From Candidatus Neomarinimicrobiota bacterium (GTDB lineage: Bacteria > Fidelibacterota > Marinisomatia > Marinisomatales > TCS55), in NCBI GenBank assembly GCA_018651745.1, contig JABIDL010000019.1, positions 1-49,631 on the forward strand: a stretch of DNA of 49,631 bases. The letters are read 5' to 3'. The notes beneath the pieces are model-generated. The model had not been told where the DNA came from. It saw nothing but the letters and a program-made list of their open reading frames with translations, and did no database searches. The translations under genes were made by a program, and so were the position numbers. Every line of letters begins with the position of its first letter. Within the stretch, counting starts at the first letter, position 1. Positions 17,195 to 26,347 of this stretch are shown here, piece after piece.

Positions 17195-18888
17195 CGGAAC
17201 ATTATTAAGCCTTCGGAAGTTCCGAGCCATAAAAGGTTCTTGTCAATATACAAATCATTTACTTGACCAATAAATGGGTAATTGTACATTCGGAAGAAAT
17301 CATTATTTGTATCCACTCGAAATATTCCATTATCAGTTCCAATAAATAAATGCTGTTTTGTTCCTGCTAAACTTTTGGGAATTGATCCGCCATATTTTGA
17401 CGGTTCCGATAATACCGACCATTTTTGTGTTTGCAAGTCAAGTCCGATAATACCGAAAGATGTCGCCGCCGCAAGCGTGTTGCCATAATGCGCAAGTGCC
17501 GTGAATTGGAATAAACCGATCTCCCTTTCTGCAATAGCTGAAATTTGTCCAACATTTCTAAAGTTTGTTAGAGAATTTTCTTGGGAAGAATAAACCATTA
17601 ATTGGTATTCAGTTGCGATCCAAAGGTCGCCTTCTACCTCAATCAGATCATAAATAAAGACACCTTTAAGCTTGTCCCCAAGTTCAGTATTTTTCAGGCG
17701 TTTAGTTTCTTTCGAAATTCCAGAAATTCCTCTTGAAGTTGCGACCCAAACAATTTCATCTATTGCTACCATCGCCCGGACTCGTCCCATCGGGAATCCT
17801 CTTTCGGAACCATAAAATCGCCAATAATCTTTCTTTTTATTGTAAATCATTACGCCATCCATTGAGCCGAACCAAACTTCGTTATCAATTTCAAGAATTT
17901 CATATACGGGTAAATTATCCATATTTAGCGTGAGGTCAAATTCAACCGGATGAAATACATGGCGCTTTGGGAAAAATTGGGTAATTCCTTTTGACTCTTT
18001 ACTCCATCGTCCGCCAATCCACAACCCATTTTTACCAAACAAAGACATAACATCTGAATTTGCAAGCCCGGATTGAATTGGCGTAAGAGCTTTCATTTGC
18101 GTACCACCAAGAAAAATCATTCCATCAGAACATCCAATCCAAATATCTTTGAATTTCCCGGTATGAGCCGTTCGAATAAATGCACGCTTTCCTTTGGGAG
18201 AAAGAAATCCATCTTGAACATAAAGCCATCCATCTAACACAGAATATGATTCTAGTATATTTGTAGGAATATCCATTGCCGAAAGTCGTCCGCTGCTCCA
18301 ATCAATATCATCAATATCAGGTGAGGAAAACATCCCAAGCATAATGCCAGAAGAACGGTCTAATTTTATGAAAAGCGATCCAGAACGAACCCACAGCGAT
18401 TCCTTCGATGATCCGATTTGTTCAATACGGGTATTTCGGTTTAATCCAATATCAACCAGCGAAACCCGATGCCAATCACCTTCATGATTAAAACTATACT
18501 CTAACGACTGATTGGTCGCTGCCCAAAGGATACCGGTATCTCGGTCAAAATGAATGGCAGTTATGGTATTACTTGCCAACCCTTGTGCGCGTGTAATCGG
18601 TTCTTCAAATCGTTTTCCATAGTTTTGATAACGAAGAATTCCACCATTTTCTGTTCCGAAATAGACATACGTAAATCCTTCAGAAATAGATGTGATATCA
18701 CCATTTTGGCGATATTGAACCCAATCCATCGTCCCAAACCGTGGATTGGGCTGAGCGGTTATATTTGAAAATCCCCCGAATAAAACTGAGGTATAAATAA
18801 AGATGCGGGAAAAATTAATCAGAATTGTGGTGAGTATAAATGTCTGACAACATAGCTTCAGTAATAGGAACAACCCCAATTTCCTCAC
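17176..18888 (-). CDS. Secreted beta-propeller protein (two-component-regulator-propeller type)
   Basis: The 570-residue frame has a hydrophobic N-terminus ending in an ITAQPNPR cleavage-like site near residue 45. Many blade-like repeats follow, each with a W-[VIL]-[GA]-T motif: LWAATNQSLEYS, VWFGSMDGVMIYN, VWVATSRGISGIS, LWIATEYQLMVYS, LFIGTDNGIFRVD and LWLGTSEGLIMF. This is the Reg_prop/YVTN-like propeller signature seen in hybrid two-component sensors, but no transmembrane, kinase or output domain follows. The start is uncertain: GTG at 18888 overlaps rfaE1 by 74 nt, and TTG codons at 18879 and 18873 are alternatives. Confidence 0.7.
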   Translation of the reverse strand: MRKLGLFLLLKLCCQTFILTTILINFSRIFIYTSVLFGGFSNITAQPNPRFGTMDWVQYRQNGDITSISEGFTYVYFGTENGGILRYQNYGKRFEEPITRAQGLASNTITAIHFDRDTGILWAATNQSLEYSFNHEGDWHRVSLVDIGLNRNTRIEQIGSSKESLWVRSGSLFIKLDRSSGIMLGMFSSPDIDDIDWSSGRLSAMDIPTNILESYSVLDGWLYVQDGFLSPKGKRAFIRTAHTGKFKDIWIGCSDGMIFLGGTQMKALTPIQSGLANSDVMSLFGKNGLWIGGRWSKESKGITQFFPKRHVFHPVEFDLTLNMDNLPVYEILEIDNEVWFGSMDGVMIYNKKKDYWRFYGSERGFPMGRVRAMVAIDEIVWVATSRGISGISKETKRLKNTELGDKLKGVFIYDLIEVEGDLWIATEYQLMVYSSQENSLTNFRNVGQISAIAEREIGLFQFTALAHYGNTLAAATSFGIIGLDLQTQKWSVLSEPSKYGGSIPKSLAGTKQHLFIGTDNGIFRVDTNNDFFRMYNYPFIGQVNDLYIDKNLLWLGTSEGLIMFRWKKDL

Positions 18889-19798
18889 ACACTCTTCCGG
18901 CAGCTAAATTGGCAATATTCGCAGATTCTTCCGGAGTGGCACCGGATACGTCTGCAAGTGTAAAAACCGAAATAACTGTATCGCCTGCACCCGAAACATC
19001 ATGCACTTTGCGAGCTTGGGTCGGGATGGTTTGCATTCCATCTTTTGTAAAGAGAGTGGAACCTTTTTCGCTACGCGTTACCATCACAATGTCAGCGTCC
19101 AATTTTTCTCGAAGATTTTGCCCATACGTCTCAAATTGGTTTGGCGAATAACCGGCGGATAACGCAGATTCAAACTCATTGAGATTTGGCTTGAAATACC
19201 GCACATGTCTGAAATTGAGAAAATTGTCCTTTTTGGGATCAACATAAATTGGGATTTTAGCTTTCCCCAAACTTTCAAGAATACGTTTCAATGAATCGTG
19301 ACCAAAAAATCCCTTATTATAATCCTGAAGAATAACTCCATCTAAACCTGACAAGTGAGATTCGACAGCTTCTACAACCGAATTTTCTACCTCATCGCTG
19401 AGGACCCATGTCACTTCTCTATCGGTGCGAACCACTTGGTGTCCTTGAGAAATGACCCGAGCTTTAACAGTTGTAGGGCGGTCAGCATCTCGGACAATTC
19501 CATCTGTATTAATTCCAGTATCCGATAATAAATCTTTAAGCACCAACCCTTCAGAATCTTCTCCAACAACGCCCACTACCGAAACATCAACACCCAACGA
19601 AGCAAGGTTCAATGCTACATTGGCTGCCCCTCCCGGATTATTTTCTACAGAAGTTACATGGACAATGGGAACCGGCGCTTCGGGAGAAATCCTTTCTGAA
19701 GTTCCCCACATGTATGTATCCATCATCAAATCGCCAACCACAAGAATTTTCTTGCTAGAAAATTGACCGGTTATTTCTACAAAGCGTTTCTGTTTCAT
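18815..19798 (-). CDS. rfaE1: D-glycero-beta-D-manno-heptose-7-phosphate kinase (HldE N-terminal type)
   Basis: From ATG at 19798 the protein has 327 residues, the size of a stand-alone RfaE1 (HldA) kinase. It belongs to the PfkB/ribokinase fold: VVGDLMMDTYMWGTSERISP, the NPGGAANVALNLASLG sugar-binding motif and the catalytic DVSGAGDTV anion hole near residue 280. It phosphorylates heptose-7-phosphate at C1 in ADP-heptose synthesis for LPS inner core. The adenylyltransferase half (RfaE2/HldC), which is fused in E. coli HldE, is absent and not adjacent. An upstream start at 19906 would overlap the PspC gene and is unlikely. Confidence 0.9.
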   Translation of the reverse strand: MKQKRFVEITGQFSSKKILVVGDLMMDTYMWGTSERISPEAPVPIVHVTSVENNPGGAANVALNLASLGVDVSVVGVVGEDSEGLVLKDLLSDTGINTDGIVRDADRPTTVKARVISQGHQVVRTDREVTWVLSDEVENSVVEAVESHLSGLDGVILQDYNKGFFGHDSLKRILESLGKAKIPIYVDPKKDNFLNFRHVRYFKPNLNEFESALSAGYSPNQFETYGQNLREKLDADIVMVTRSEKGSTLFTKDGMQTIPTQARKVHDVSGAGDTVISVFTLADVSGATPEESANIANLAAGRVCEEIGVVPITEAMLSDIYTHHNSD

Positions 19799-19806
19799 TT
19801 TTATAT

Positions 19807-20439
19807 TTATTCTTCTGAAATGGGTGTTTCTTGAGGAAGAATCAAAGAAAGAACTATATATAGAATGATGCCGATTCCTGCGCTTAATAATGTACCAAAA
19901 ACCCACAAGAAACGAATTAAAGTTGGGTCAATCACCAATGTTTCACCTATTCCTCCGCATACACCTGCAATTTGCTTATTGTCTAAAGAGAGATGAAGTG
20001 GGTAAGTGGACTTAACATCAAAAATCCCAGATAAATCGCTTTTCTTGGTTACAATCATGTAAATGCCCAATGCTATTACAAACAGGCCAAGAAAAATATT
20101 CAATCCTGAACTCCAGAATTTACTCCATGCCAGACCAACAATATCACTGTGCTGAATCAATAACACGATTCCTAACACGATGAGCAATAATCCCCAAATA
20201 GGTTGTAATTGATGATCTTTTTTGGTGGGAGGCGTTTCACCTTTGACCTCAAATTCTTGAGGAAGGATGAATAAAGCAACGATGTAAGCAAGAATTCCTG
20301 ATCCGCCGAACAATGTAACCAGTATCCAAATAATCCTTACTAACGCAGGATCTACTTTGAAATATTCCGCAAGTCCTCCACACACACCGGCAAGCACGCG
20401 ATCTGTCTGAGATCTATATATTTTTTTGATAGGATTCAT
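19807..20439 (-). CDS. Membrane protein with two PspC domains
   Basis: The 210-residue protein has two PspC domains: residues 5-65 (RVLAGVCGGLAEYFKVDPALVR then a hydrophobic helix) and 145-205 (IAGVCGGIGETLVIDPTLIR then a helix). Between them are two further hydrophobic segments. PspC proteins sit in the inner membrane and in E. coli belong to the phage-shock stress response, but many stand-alone PspC proteins have unknown roles. No pspA or pspF homologue is in the window. It ends 8 nt before rfaE1 on the same strand. Confidence 0.85.
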   Translation of the reverse strand: MNPIKKIYRSQTDRVLAGVCGGLAEYFKVDPALVRIIWILVTLFGGSGILAYIVALFILPQEFEVKGETPPTKKDHQLQPIWGLLLIVLGIVLLIQHSDIVGLAWSKFWSSGLNIFLGLFVIALGIYMIVTKKSDLSGIFDVKSTYPLHLSLDNKQIAGVCGGIGETLVIDPTLIRFLWVFGTLLSAGIGIILYIVLSLILPQETPISEE

Positions 20440-20507
20440 TGATTGATTTTATCTTCAAACTACCTGAGTTTAATTCTCATTGCTGATATTCAAAACATGA
20501 ACTTTTA

Positions 20508-21218
20508 TCATCTTCGATTTGATTTTTTGTAGGGTTTTCCACGCTGTTGCTTCTTTGTTCCAGATCGGATTTTAGAAACATGACCTTTATCAAGATAAAT
20601 CATAACCGAAACAAATTGACGTAAAAAATGATCAGATTGGGATGCAAGAATAATGGTTGTCCCCAAATTCTGACCCATATTTTTGATATTTTTCCTATAA
20701 TCAGATTCCTGTTCCGTTGTCATATAAATACCATAGTCATCCATAATTAGCACTCTTGGATCGCTTTCAACCGCCAATATGGAGGCCAAAACTGCCCGCT
20801 CGCCGTGGGTCATGTTTCCCAATCTAGTTGTCCAAAGTTGCCCAAATCTACTTTTTAAGAAATGCTTTTTGTGAATTTCATTTACCTTTTCTGGGAATGT
20901 ATTTCGGACGATAGATTCTCCGGTACCATTTCCATTCAGACGGTTCCCCCCGACGATTTTAATATCAGGGTTTTGAATCGGTTTCCCCAACCAATTGGAT
21001 TGAAACGGTTTATTATCGTACAATACGGTTCCGGCTGAAGGTTTCTCTATTCCGGATATTACATTCAGGAAGGATGATTTGCCACTACCGGCAGGTCCTG
21101 CAAGTCCATAAATAATCCCTTTATGAAATTCCAGCTTTTTTATATTGAGGATTTTTCTTCCTCCGCGTTCTAAAGACAAACCTTCTGCCTGTAAAATAAG
21201 CGATGCTCTTTGGTTCAT
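20508..21218 (-). CDS. Divergent ABC-type ATPase with altered signature and Walker B motifs
   Basis: The 236-residue protein has the overall ABC nucleotide-binding domain plan: Walker A GPAGSGKS at residues 41-48, a Walker B strand VLIMDD at 156-161 and an H-loop-like DHF with His 197. The signature reads LGNMTHGER instead of LSGGQ, and the catalytic glutamate after Walker B is Asp (MDDYG). No canonical Q-loop is obvious. The C-terminal tail is very basic (KKQQRGKPYKKSNRR). It may bind ATP but hydrolyse it slowly, or act in a non-transport role. GGAG six bases before the ATG supports the start. No permease gene is adjacent. Confidence 0.75.
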   Translation of the reverse strand: MNQRASLILQAEGLSLERGGRKILNIKKLEFHKGIIYGLAGPAGSGKSSFLNVISGIEKPSAGTVLYDNKPFQSNWLGKPIQNPDIKIVGGNRLNGNGTGESIVRNTFPEKVNEIHKKHFLKSRFGQLWTTRLGNMTHGERAVLASILAVESDPRVLIMDDYGIYMTTEQESDYRKNIKNMGQNLGTTIILASQSDHFLRQFVSVMIYLDKGHVSKIRSGTKKQQRGKPYKKSNRR

Positions 21219-21261
21219 ACTTTACTCCATTCAGATTGTAAAGCTCAGAACCGGGATAAAG

Positions 21262-22188
21262 TTAATTTTGTGCTTCTAGGTACTTTTCTGTGTCAATGGC
21301 AGCCATACAACCTAATCCGGCTGCTGTAATTGCCTGCCGGTAAACATGATCTGTTACGTCACCGCAAGCGAAAACACCTTTTACCGATGTAGCAGTGGAC
21401 CCATTCTGGGTCACAATGTATCCAACATCGTCTAAATCGACCTGTCCTTTGAATACACCGGAATTTGGATTATGCCCAATTGCCATAAAAATTCCATCAC
21501 AAGATTCTTCTCTAGTGTCGCTCGTATTTGTGTCTTCAAGCGTCAGACCTGTTACACCGGTTTCTTCAGTACCATGGATTTCCTTAATGGTTGAATTCCA
21601 TGCAACCTTAATCTTGGGATTATTGAGAGCCCGCTCCTGCATAATTTTCGAGGCACGGAGTTCATCCCTTCGATGAACAATAATGACTTCGGACGCAAAT
21701 TTGGTTAAAAATATAGCTTCTTCCATAGCAGAGTCTCCTCCTCCAACCATGTATACTTTTTTATCTTTATAAAAGAAGCCATCACAGGTTGCACAGGCAG
21801 ATACCCCATGCCCCATGAGTTTTGTTTCCGATTCAAGTCCCAGCAATTTCGCAGAGGCTCCTGTGGCAATAATAACAGAATTGGATGCGTATTCTTCTTC
21901 TCCAACCCATACTTTAAATGGGTGGGATGAAAAGTCCACTTTAGTTACCGATTTAAAATAACATTCAGATCCAAATCGTTTGGCTTGATCACGGAATAAA
22001 TCCATAAGATCCGGCCCCATTATGCCATCCGGGAACCCCGGATAATTTTCCACATCAGTGGTGATGGTTAACTGACCACCCGGCTGGTTTCCCTCAAATA
22101 CAAGAGGATTCAGATTTGCCCGCGCGGCATAAATAGCTGCTGTAAGCCCCGCAGGTCCTGAACCAATGATAATAACTTCCCGATTCAT
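21262..22188 (-). CDS. trxB: Thioredoxin reductase (NADPH)
   Basis: Cytosolic FAD enzyme that transfers electrons from NADPH to thioredoxin. The 308-residue length is typical. FAD-binding GSGPAGLTAA is at 9-18, the redox-active CATC at 132-135, the NADPH motif GGGDSAMEEA near 153-162, and a second FAD site in GVFACGDVTDHVYRQA near the C-terminus. It follows trxA after 13 bp, so reductase and substrate are made from one transcript. Confidence 0.97.
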   Translation of the reverse strand: MNREVIIIGSGPAGLTAAIYAARANLNPLVFEGNQPGGQLTITTDVENYPGFPDGIMGPDLMDLFRDQAKRFGSECYFKSVTKVDFSSHPFKVWVGEEEYASNSVIIATGASAKLLGLESETKLMGHGVSACATCDGFFYKDKKVYMVGGGDSAMEEAIFLTKFASEVIIVHRRDELRASKIMQERALNNPKIKVAWNSTIKEIHGTEETGVTGLTLEDTNTSDTREESCDGIFMAIGHNPNSGVFKGQVDLDDVGYIVTQNGSTATSVKGVFACGDVTDHVYRQAITAAGLGCMAAIDTEKYLEAQN

Positions 22189-22201
22189 TGCTTATGTTAA
22201 A

Positions 22202-22528
22202 TCAGATAGACTGATCTAACAGTTGTGTGATATTAGTTTTTGGAACAGCTCCAATGACCTGGTTGGCAACTTTTCCATCTTTGAAAATGAGCAGTGTTGG
22301 GATACTTCTCACCCCGAACTGCAGTGATAATTCCTGATTTTCGTCAACGTTTACTTTTCCAACTTTGACTTTACCTTCATATTCAGTGGCAATTTCTTCA
22401 ACAACCGGTGCAATTGCCTTACAAGGACCGCACCATTCTGCCCAGAAATCAACCAATACAGGAACCTCTGATTGTACTACTTCTACATCAAAATTATCTT
22501 TTTTTAATTCAGCAACATTGTCTGCCAT
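22202..22528 (-). CDS. trxA: Thioredoxin
   Basis: Small cytosolic disulphide reductant, reduced by the adjacent trxB product. The 108-residue protein has the canonical WCGPCK active site (Cys 33, Cys 36), the [10 protein letters not shown] context and the cis-proline loop SIPTLLIF. A strong ribosome-binding site (GGAGAAAG) lies eight bases before the ATG. The 101-bp upstream gap probably holds the trxA-trxB promoter and contains a perfect inverted repeat. Confidence 0.97.
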   Translation of the reverse strand: MADNVAELKKDNFDVEVVQSEVPVLVDFWAEWCGPCKAIAPVVEEIATEYEGKVKVGKVNVDENQELSLQFGVRSIPTLLIFKDGKVANQVIGAVPKTNITQLLDQSI

Positions 22529-22605
22529 AGTTCTTTCTCCAATTTGAGTTAAAAATAAGGAATCGAGTTTACATGAAATCTAAACACTGTAAAACATCAA
22601 AATTC

Positions 22606-22629
22606 AATTTTGTCTATATGGACAAAATT
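22606..22629. promoter_or_regulatory. Perfect inverted repeat upstream of trxA / downstream of natB
   Basis: Nine-base arms AATTTTGTC (22606-22614) and GACAAAATT (22621-22629) flank a six-base loop TATATG. It begins right after the natB stop codon and about 80 bp before the trxA start. No long T-run follows, so it is either a weak terminator for natAB or an operator for trxA-trxB. Both are inferences. Confidence 0.4.
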
Positions 22630-23847
22630 TTAAGCTCTTGCCCACCGCCAAATTTCTTTTAATGATATTTTTTTTCCGTACATTAAAACGGTTGTATGGA
22701 AGATTTTTCCAGCAAGCCGGATCGTCAGATAAATACATACAATCAGAAGACTTAAGGTAGATATAATTTCAAAGGTTGTTGCTTCGCCTGTTGTTACTCT
22801 CAGAATCATCATAAAGGGTGTTATTGGCGGAATGAAGGATAATATCTTGGTAATCGGCGCTCCGGGATTATTAATGAAATAAATTGCGCCTATCATAGGA
22901 ACCATCGCCACAATGGATATTAATCCCATAGACTGCTGCGCTTCCTGCTCGGAATCGAACAAAGTTCCCATCGTTGCATAAATTGCGGCGTAAAAGAAAA
23001 ATCCCGCAAGAAAAAATGCGATAATAATTGGCAGAGTATCATACGGAAGATTTGGAAGTTCAAAATAAGTTCCCATCCCCGCGCCAACTGCAATATAAAA
23101 TGTGACTTGCGTCACTGCTAATAAACAAAGTCCCAAAATTTTTCCTGCCATCAATTGCCGCGGTGTAACAGTGGACAATAGGATTTCCATCATTCTACTT
23201 GTGCGTTCTTCAATGACACTACGAAGCAATAATTGACCATTTATAAAAATAACCATGGTGAGTAAAAACATAAAAAAGAATGGTATGAGAAATCCTGTTA
23301 TTTTATCCCCTTTTTCTATGCCTCCATCTTCATCAACTTCAAAAAGATCTAGATGAACCCTCCGACTCAATTCATTTACTAAACTGGGATTGATATTTTC
23401 ATCAATCATCCGTTGGGTTACAACCGTTCTGCTGAGGGTTCCACGAATACCGGATTGGATTTTCATATTGCTCAGGTTTCGGGCATAAAAGGTCGGCACT
23501 TCGTCAAGCATAATTCCCTCAGGGATCACTATAAAAGCAGAAATTTCTTCATCCAGCAAAGCAGCTAATGCATCCGTTTCTTGTTGAAACTGAGTCGGAT
23601 TAAACATGGATGATCCGTCTTCCAATTTTATTTCTGTTTCAAGCCGATCCAGATAATCACCGCCGATGCCTGAATAATCGACAATGCCGATATGATAGGA
23701 TTCCGTGCCTTCCTTGTCTGCAAGATAGCCGCTTAAAAACCCAGATCCTACCATGAGAATCGGGAATAAAATCGTTGTTAAAATAAAGATCTTCGACCGT
23801 ACCCTTATCATGTATTCCCAAGCTATTATTTGAAAAACTTTATTCAT
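22630..23847 (-). CDS. ABC-2 type transporter permease, NatB-like
   Basis: The 405-residue membrane protein has an N-terminal helix (about 20-40), a large extracytoplasmic domain to about residue 180, then five to six transmembrane helices. This is the layout of ABC-2 permeases of the NatB/YhaP type. The segment RSVIEERTSRMMEILLSTVTPRQLMAGKILG (in short, ERTSRMMEILL...GK) is the family hallmark. It overlaps the ATPase gene by 4 nt (ATGA), so it forms an exporter with it. The substrate is not known; Na+ efflux is the role of the Bacillus NatAB prototype. Confidence 0.88.
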   Translation of the reverse strand: MNKVFQIIAWEYMIRVRSKIFILTTILFPILMVGSGFLSGYLADKEGTESYHIGIVDYSGIGGDYLDRLETEIKLEDGSSMFNPTQFQQETDALAALLDEEISAFIVIPEGIMLDEVPTFYARNLSNMKIQSGIRGTLSRTVVTQRMIDENINPSLVNELSRRVHLDLFEVDEDGGIEKGDKITGFLIPFFFMFLLTMVIFINGQLLLRSVIEERTSRMMEILLSTVTPRQLMAGKILGLCLLAVTQVTFYIAVGAGMGTYFELPNLPYDTLPIIIAFFLAGFFFYAAIYATMGTLFDSEQEAQQSMGLISIVAMVPMIGAIYFINNPGAPITKILSFIPPITPFMMILRVTTGEATTFEIISTLSLLIVCIYLTIRLAGKIFHTTVLMYGKKISLKEIWRWARA

Positions 23848-24731
23848 GAGGAAGCTCTGACTTCTTCTATGAAAATTTGTTCTAAACTAGGTTTGTCTAT
23901 TTGAAATGATTCAATATCTACCTTTGGATTTAGCCATTTTAAGAATTCCCGTGGAGGTTTTTTTAAAACACCTTTAAGCGAGGCACCAATCACTTTTGGA
24001 TCATCCATAAAGTCAGATAATCCAGCCCCGTTCAAATCACCTCTAAATTGAACTTCTACGGCATCTTTCGAATGTTTTGTTCGTACATCCTCGAGCGATC
24101 CATTAATTAACACTTTCCCTCGATTGATTAGACAAATATTAGTACATAACCGTTCCACCTGTTCCATTTGATGTGTTGAAAAAATAAATGTTACACCTTC
24201 CTGTTTCTGTTCTTCAATAATATCCTTAAGTAGTAACTGGTTTAAAGGATCCAATCCTGTAAACGGTTCATCTAAAATTACAAATTTTGGCTTCTGAATT
24301 AATGCCATTATAAATTGGACTTTCTGCTGATTCCCTTTTGATAATTCCTGAATTTTTCGATGTGTATTTTGAGCTAAATCAAACCGTTTCAGCCACGCCA
24401 TGGTATCTTGTTTTAATTGGTCTTTCGGAACACCTTTTAAGCTTCCTAAATACATGAGTGTTTCTAAAAGTTTTTGGTTTGGATACAAGCCTCGCTCCTC
24501 AGGGAGATAGCCCAATAATTTTCTGGAAACTTCTAACATGGGCGTTCCATCTAAATGAATGGTACCTGAGTCTGGCTCAATAATGCTCATTAACATTCGG
24601 ATAATGGTTGTCTTCCCAGCACCGTTCGGACCAAGCAAACCAAAAATATCGCCAGTCTCAACGGAAAAACTGACATGATCCACAGCTGTTACTTTGTCGT
24701 ATTGTTTATGGATGTTTTGTATTTTAATCAT
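23844..24731 (-). CDS. ABC transporter ATP-binding protein, NatA-like
   Basis: Partner ATPase of the NatB-like permease. The 295-residue protein has Walker A GPNGAGKT near 34-41, the signature ELSKGNQQKVQF, Walker B FVILDEPFTGLDP and the switch FSTHQMEQVE. The C-terminal 70-residue extension (DUF4162-like) is typical of the NatA/YhaQ group. It overlaps both neighbours by 4 nt (the permease downstream, the phosphatase upstream). Confidence 0.9.
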   Translation of the reverse strand: MIKIQNIHKQYDKVTAVDHVSFSVETGDIFGLLGPNGAGKTTIIRMLMSIIEPDSGTIHLDGTPMLEVSRKLLGYLPEERGLYPNQKLLETLMYLGSLKGVPKDQLKQDTMAWLKRFDLAQNTHRKIQELSKGNQQKVQFIMALIQKPKFVILDEPFTGLDPLNQLLLKDIIEEQKQEGVTFIFSTHQMEQVERLCTNICLINRGKVLINGSLEDVRTKHSKDAVEVQFRGDLNGAGLSDFMDDPKVIGASLKGVLKKPPREFLKWLNPKVDIESFQIDKPSLEQIFIEEVRASS

Positions 24732-26347
24732 TCAATTTCGTTCCGAATAGGTTTTCCATCTACTTTTTCAGGAAATGGGATGTTTAGAATTCGTGCAATA
24801 GTTGGCGCAATGTTGACGGAAATTTGTCGTTTATCATATTCTTCTGACTGAAAAGATTGCGATGAAAATACCAAAGGCACGTGCGTATCATATTCATACG
24901 GCGTTCCGTGCGTTGTTCCGATTTCTTTCCAGAGAAGATAGTGCTCTTTTTCCAGAATCATCAAATCAGGACTTAATTCAGGATGAATCATATTCCGAAA
25001 CATCCTTTGCTCTGATTCTGAGAGTCCGCTGGATTCAAGCGCACGTAAATCAACAACACCACGGATACCTTCAATATCCTTAAATGCGTTTCTGAAGATT
25101 TCAACAACAATGTTTCTATCTATGCCAAGATTATCCAGATCGTTCTGAAAAAAATACACTGTCTGCCCATAAATATGTAAAAAATCAAATGGACCGTATT
25201 TTTTCCGAATCTCTTCCTTTGCATTGTCAATACCAGCAAGAATCGTAGATCTGTTGATGCGTCCAGCTTCAATTCCGCTTAAAGAAGCATATTCAGGAAT
25301 GGTTGCAGCACCGTGGTCAGAAGTCAACACAAATAAGATATTTTCTAATCCAACTTTCATATCTAAAACCGATATAAAACGGCCAAGATATTTATCAAGT
25401 TTAAGAAACACATCTGCTATTTCTTGAGAATAAGGCCCATAATCATGACCCATATAATCTGGAGATGAGAGTCCAATAGCCAACAAATCCACTACCGAAT
25501 CCTGACCTAAATCCTCATGTTCAAAAATCGTCAGTGCTAAATCTAAAGTTGTTCTCCCAAACCAGGGGCGTCCCGGCATATCAATAAATAATTTTTCTGT
25601 TGAAATATCATCATCAAACCCTATTGGAAACACTGGAGAATAAGGCTCGGAATGATACGAATCCAATTCCCCTTCAAAAAAATCCAGGCGTGCAATATCT
25701 AAATACACAGACGGTTCCAATTCGCGAATCCAGACAGAATCTTTATACGTTTCCAAATGAAGTTTTCTATTAAATTTCCGAAGCCAAGTTGGAATTCGAT
25801 TCGCATAGTAGGATGTTGTTATAAATTGACCTTTGCTGTTGTACCATGTTGCTAAATCGGGGTTTTTCCCACCTAGAAAAATGGCAGCTCTATCCTTTCC
25901 TCCAATAGAAAATACCTTTGTTTTAGGATTGGCATCTTTCATCCAATCACCGAGTGCAGTTGCGTTTACCAATCTATAAGATCTTGGTTTCCCTTCATAA
26001 GCGATTGGTTTTGCTTCAAGATCTTCAACACAGTTCACCCGTTTTTCCCGAATTCGATCGTACCAGCGATTCCCGATAATTCCACCCGTTCCCGGATGCA
26101 TTCCTGATCCGAGAGTGAAATAGCCGGTACCTGTTACCGTGTATGCGTGATCATGGTGCGTATTTGAATATAAATGTCCATGATCCAGCAACCAGCGAAA
26201 TCCCCCGGTAAAATATGGATTGAGCCTTTCCAAAATATGATATGGAAATTGATCAATCGCAATATACACCACTAGACGAGGATTTGGATTTGCAACTCCT
26301 ACAGTAAAAACAATGGCCGCCATCGGAAGCCATTTTCTAAATATCAT
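24728..26347 (-). CDS. Alkaline phosphatase family protein, PafA/type I phosphodiesterase-like
   Basis: A 539-residue secreted or periplasmic phosphatase with an N-terminal signal sequence. It has the alkaline phosphatase superfamily metal and nucleophile sites: Asp 32 in YIAIDQF, a nucleophile Thr within YTVTGTG (70-72), Asn 93 in GNRWYD, the [14 protein letters not shown] metal block, TSDHGA, and [15 protein letters not shown] near the C-terminus. The opening plan matches PafA, the phosphate-insensitive phosphomonoesterase of Bacteroidetes. Phosphate scavenging is the likely role, but phosphodiesterase activity cannot be excluded. It overlaps tyrS and natA by 4 nt each. Confidence 0.85.
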   Translation of the reverse strand: MIFRKWLPMAAIVFTVGVANPNPRLVVYIAIDQFPYHILERLNPYFTGGFRWLLDHGHLYSNTHHDHAYTVTGTGYFTLGSGMHPGTGGIIGNRWYDRIREKRVNCVEDLEAKPIAYEGKPRSYRLVNATALGDWMKDANPKTKVFSIGGKDRAAIFLGGKNPDLATWYNSKGQFITTSYYANRIPTWLRKFNRKLHLETYKDSVWIRELEPSVYLDIARLDFFEGELDSYHSEPYSPVFPIGFDDDISTEKLFIDMPGRPWFGRTTLDLALTIFEHEDLGQDSVVDLLAIGLSSPDYMGHDYGPYSQEIADVFLKLDKYLGRFISVLDMKVGLENILFVLTSDHGAATIPEYASLSGIEAGRINRSTILAGIDNAKEEIRKKYGPFDFLHIYGQTVYFFQNDLDNLGIDRNIVVEIFRNAFKDIEGIRGVVDLRALESSGLSESEQRMFRNMIHPELSPDLMILEKEHYLLWKEIGTTHGTPYEYDTHVPLVFSSQSFQSEEYDKRQISVNIAPTIARILNIPFPEKVDGKPIRNEIE

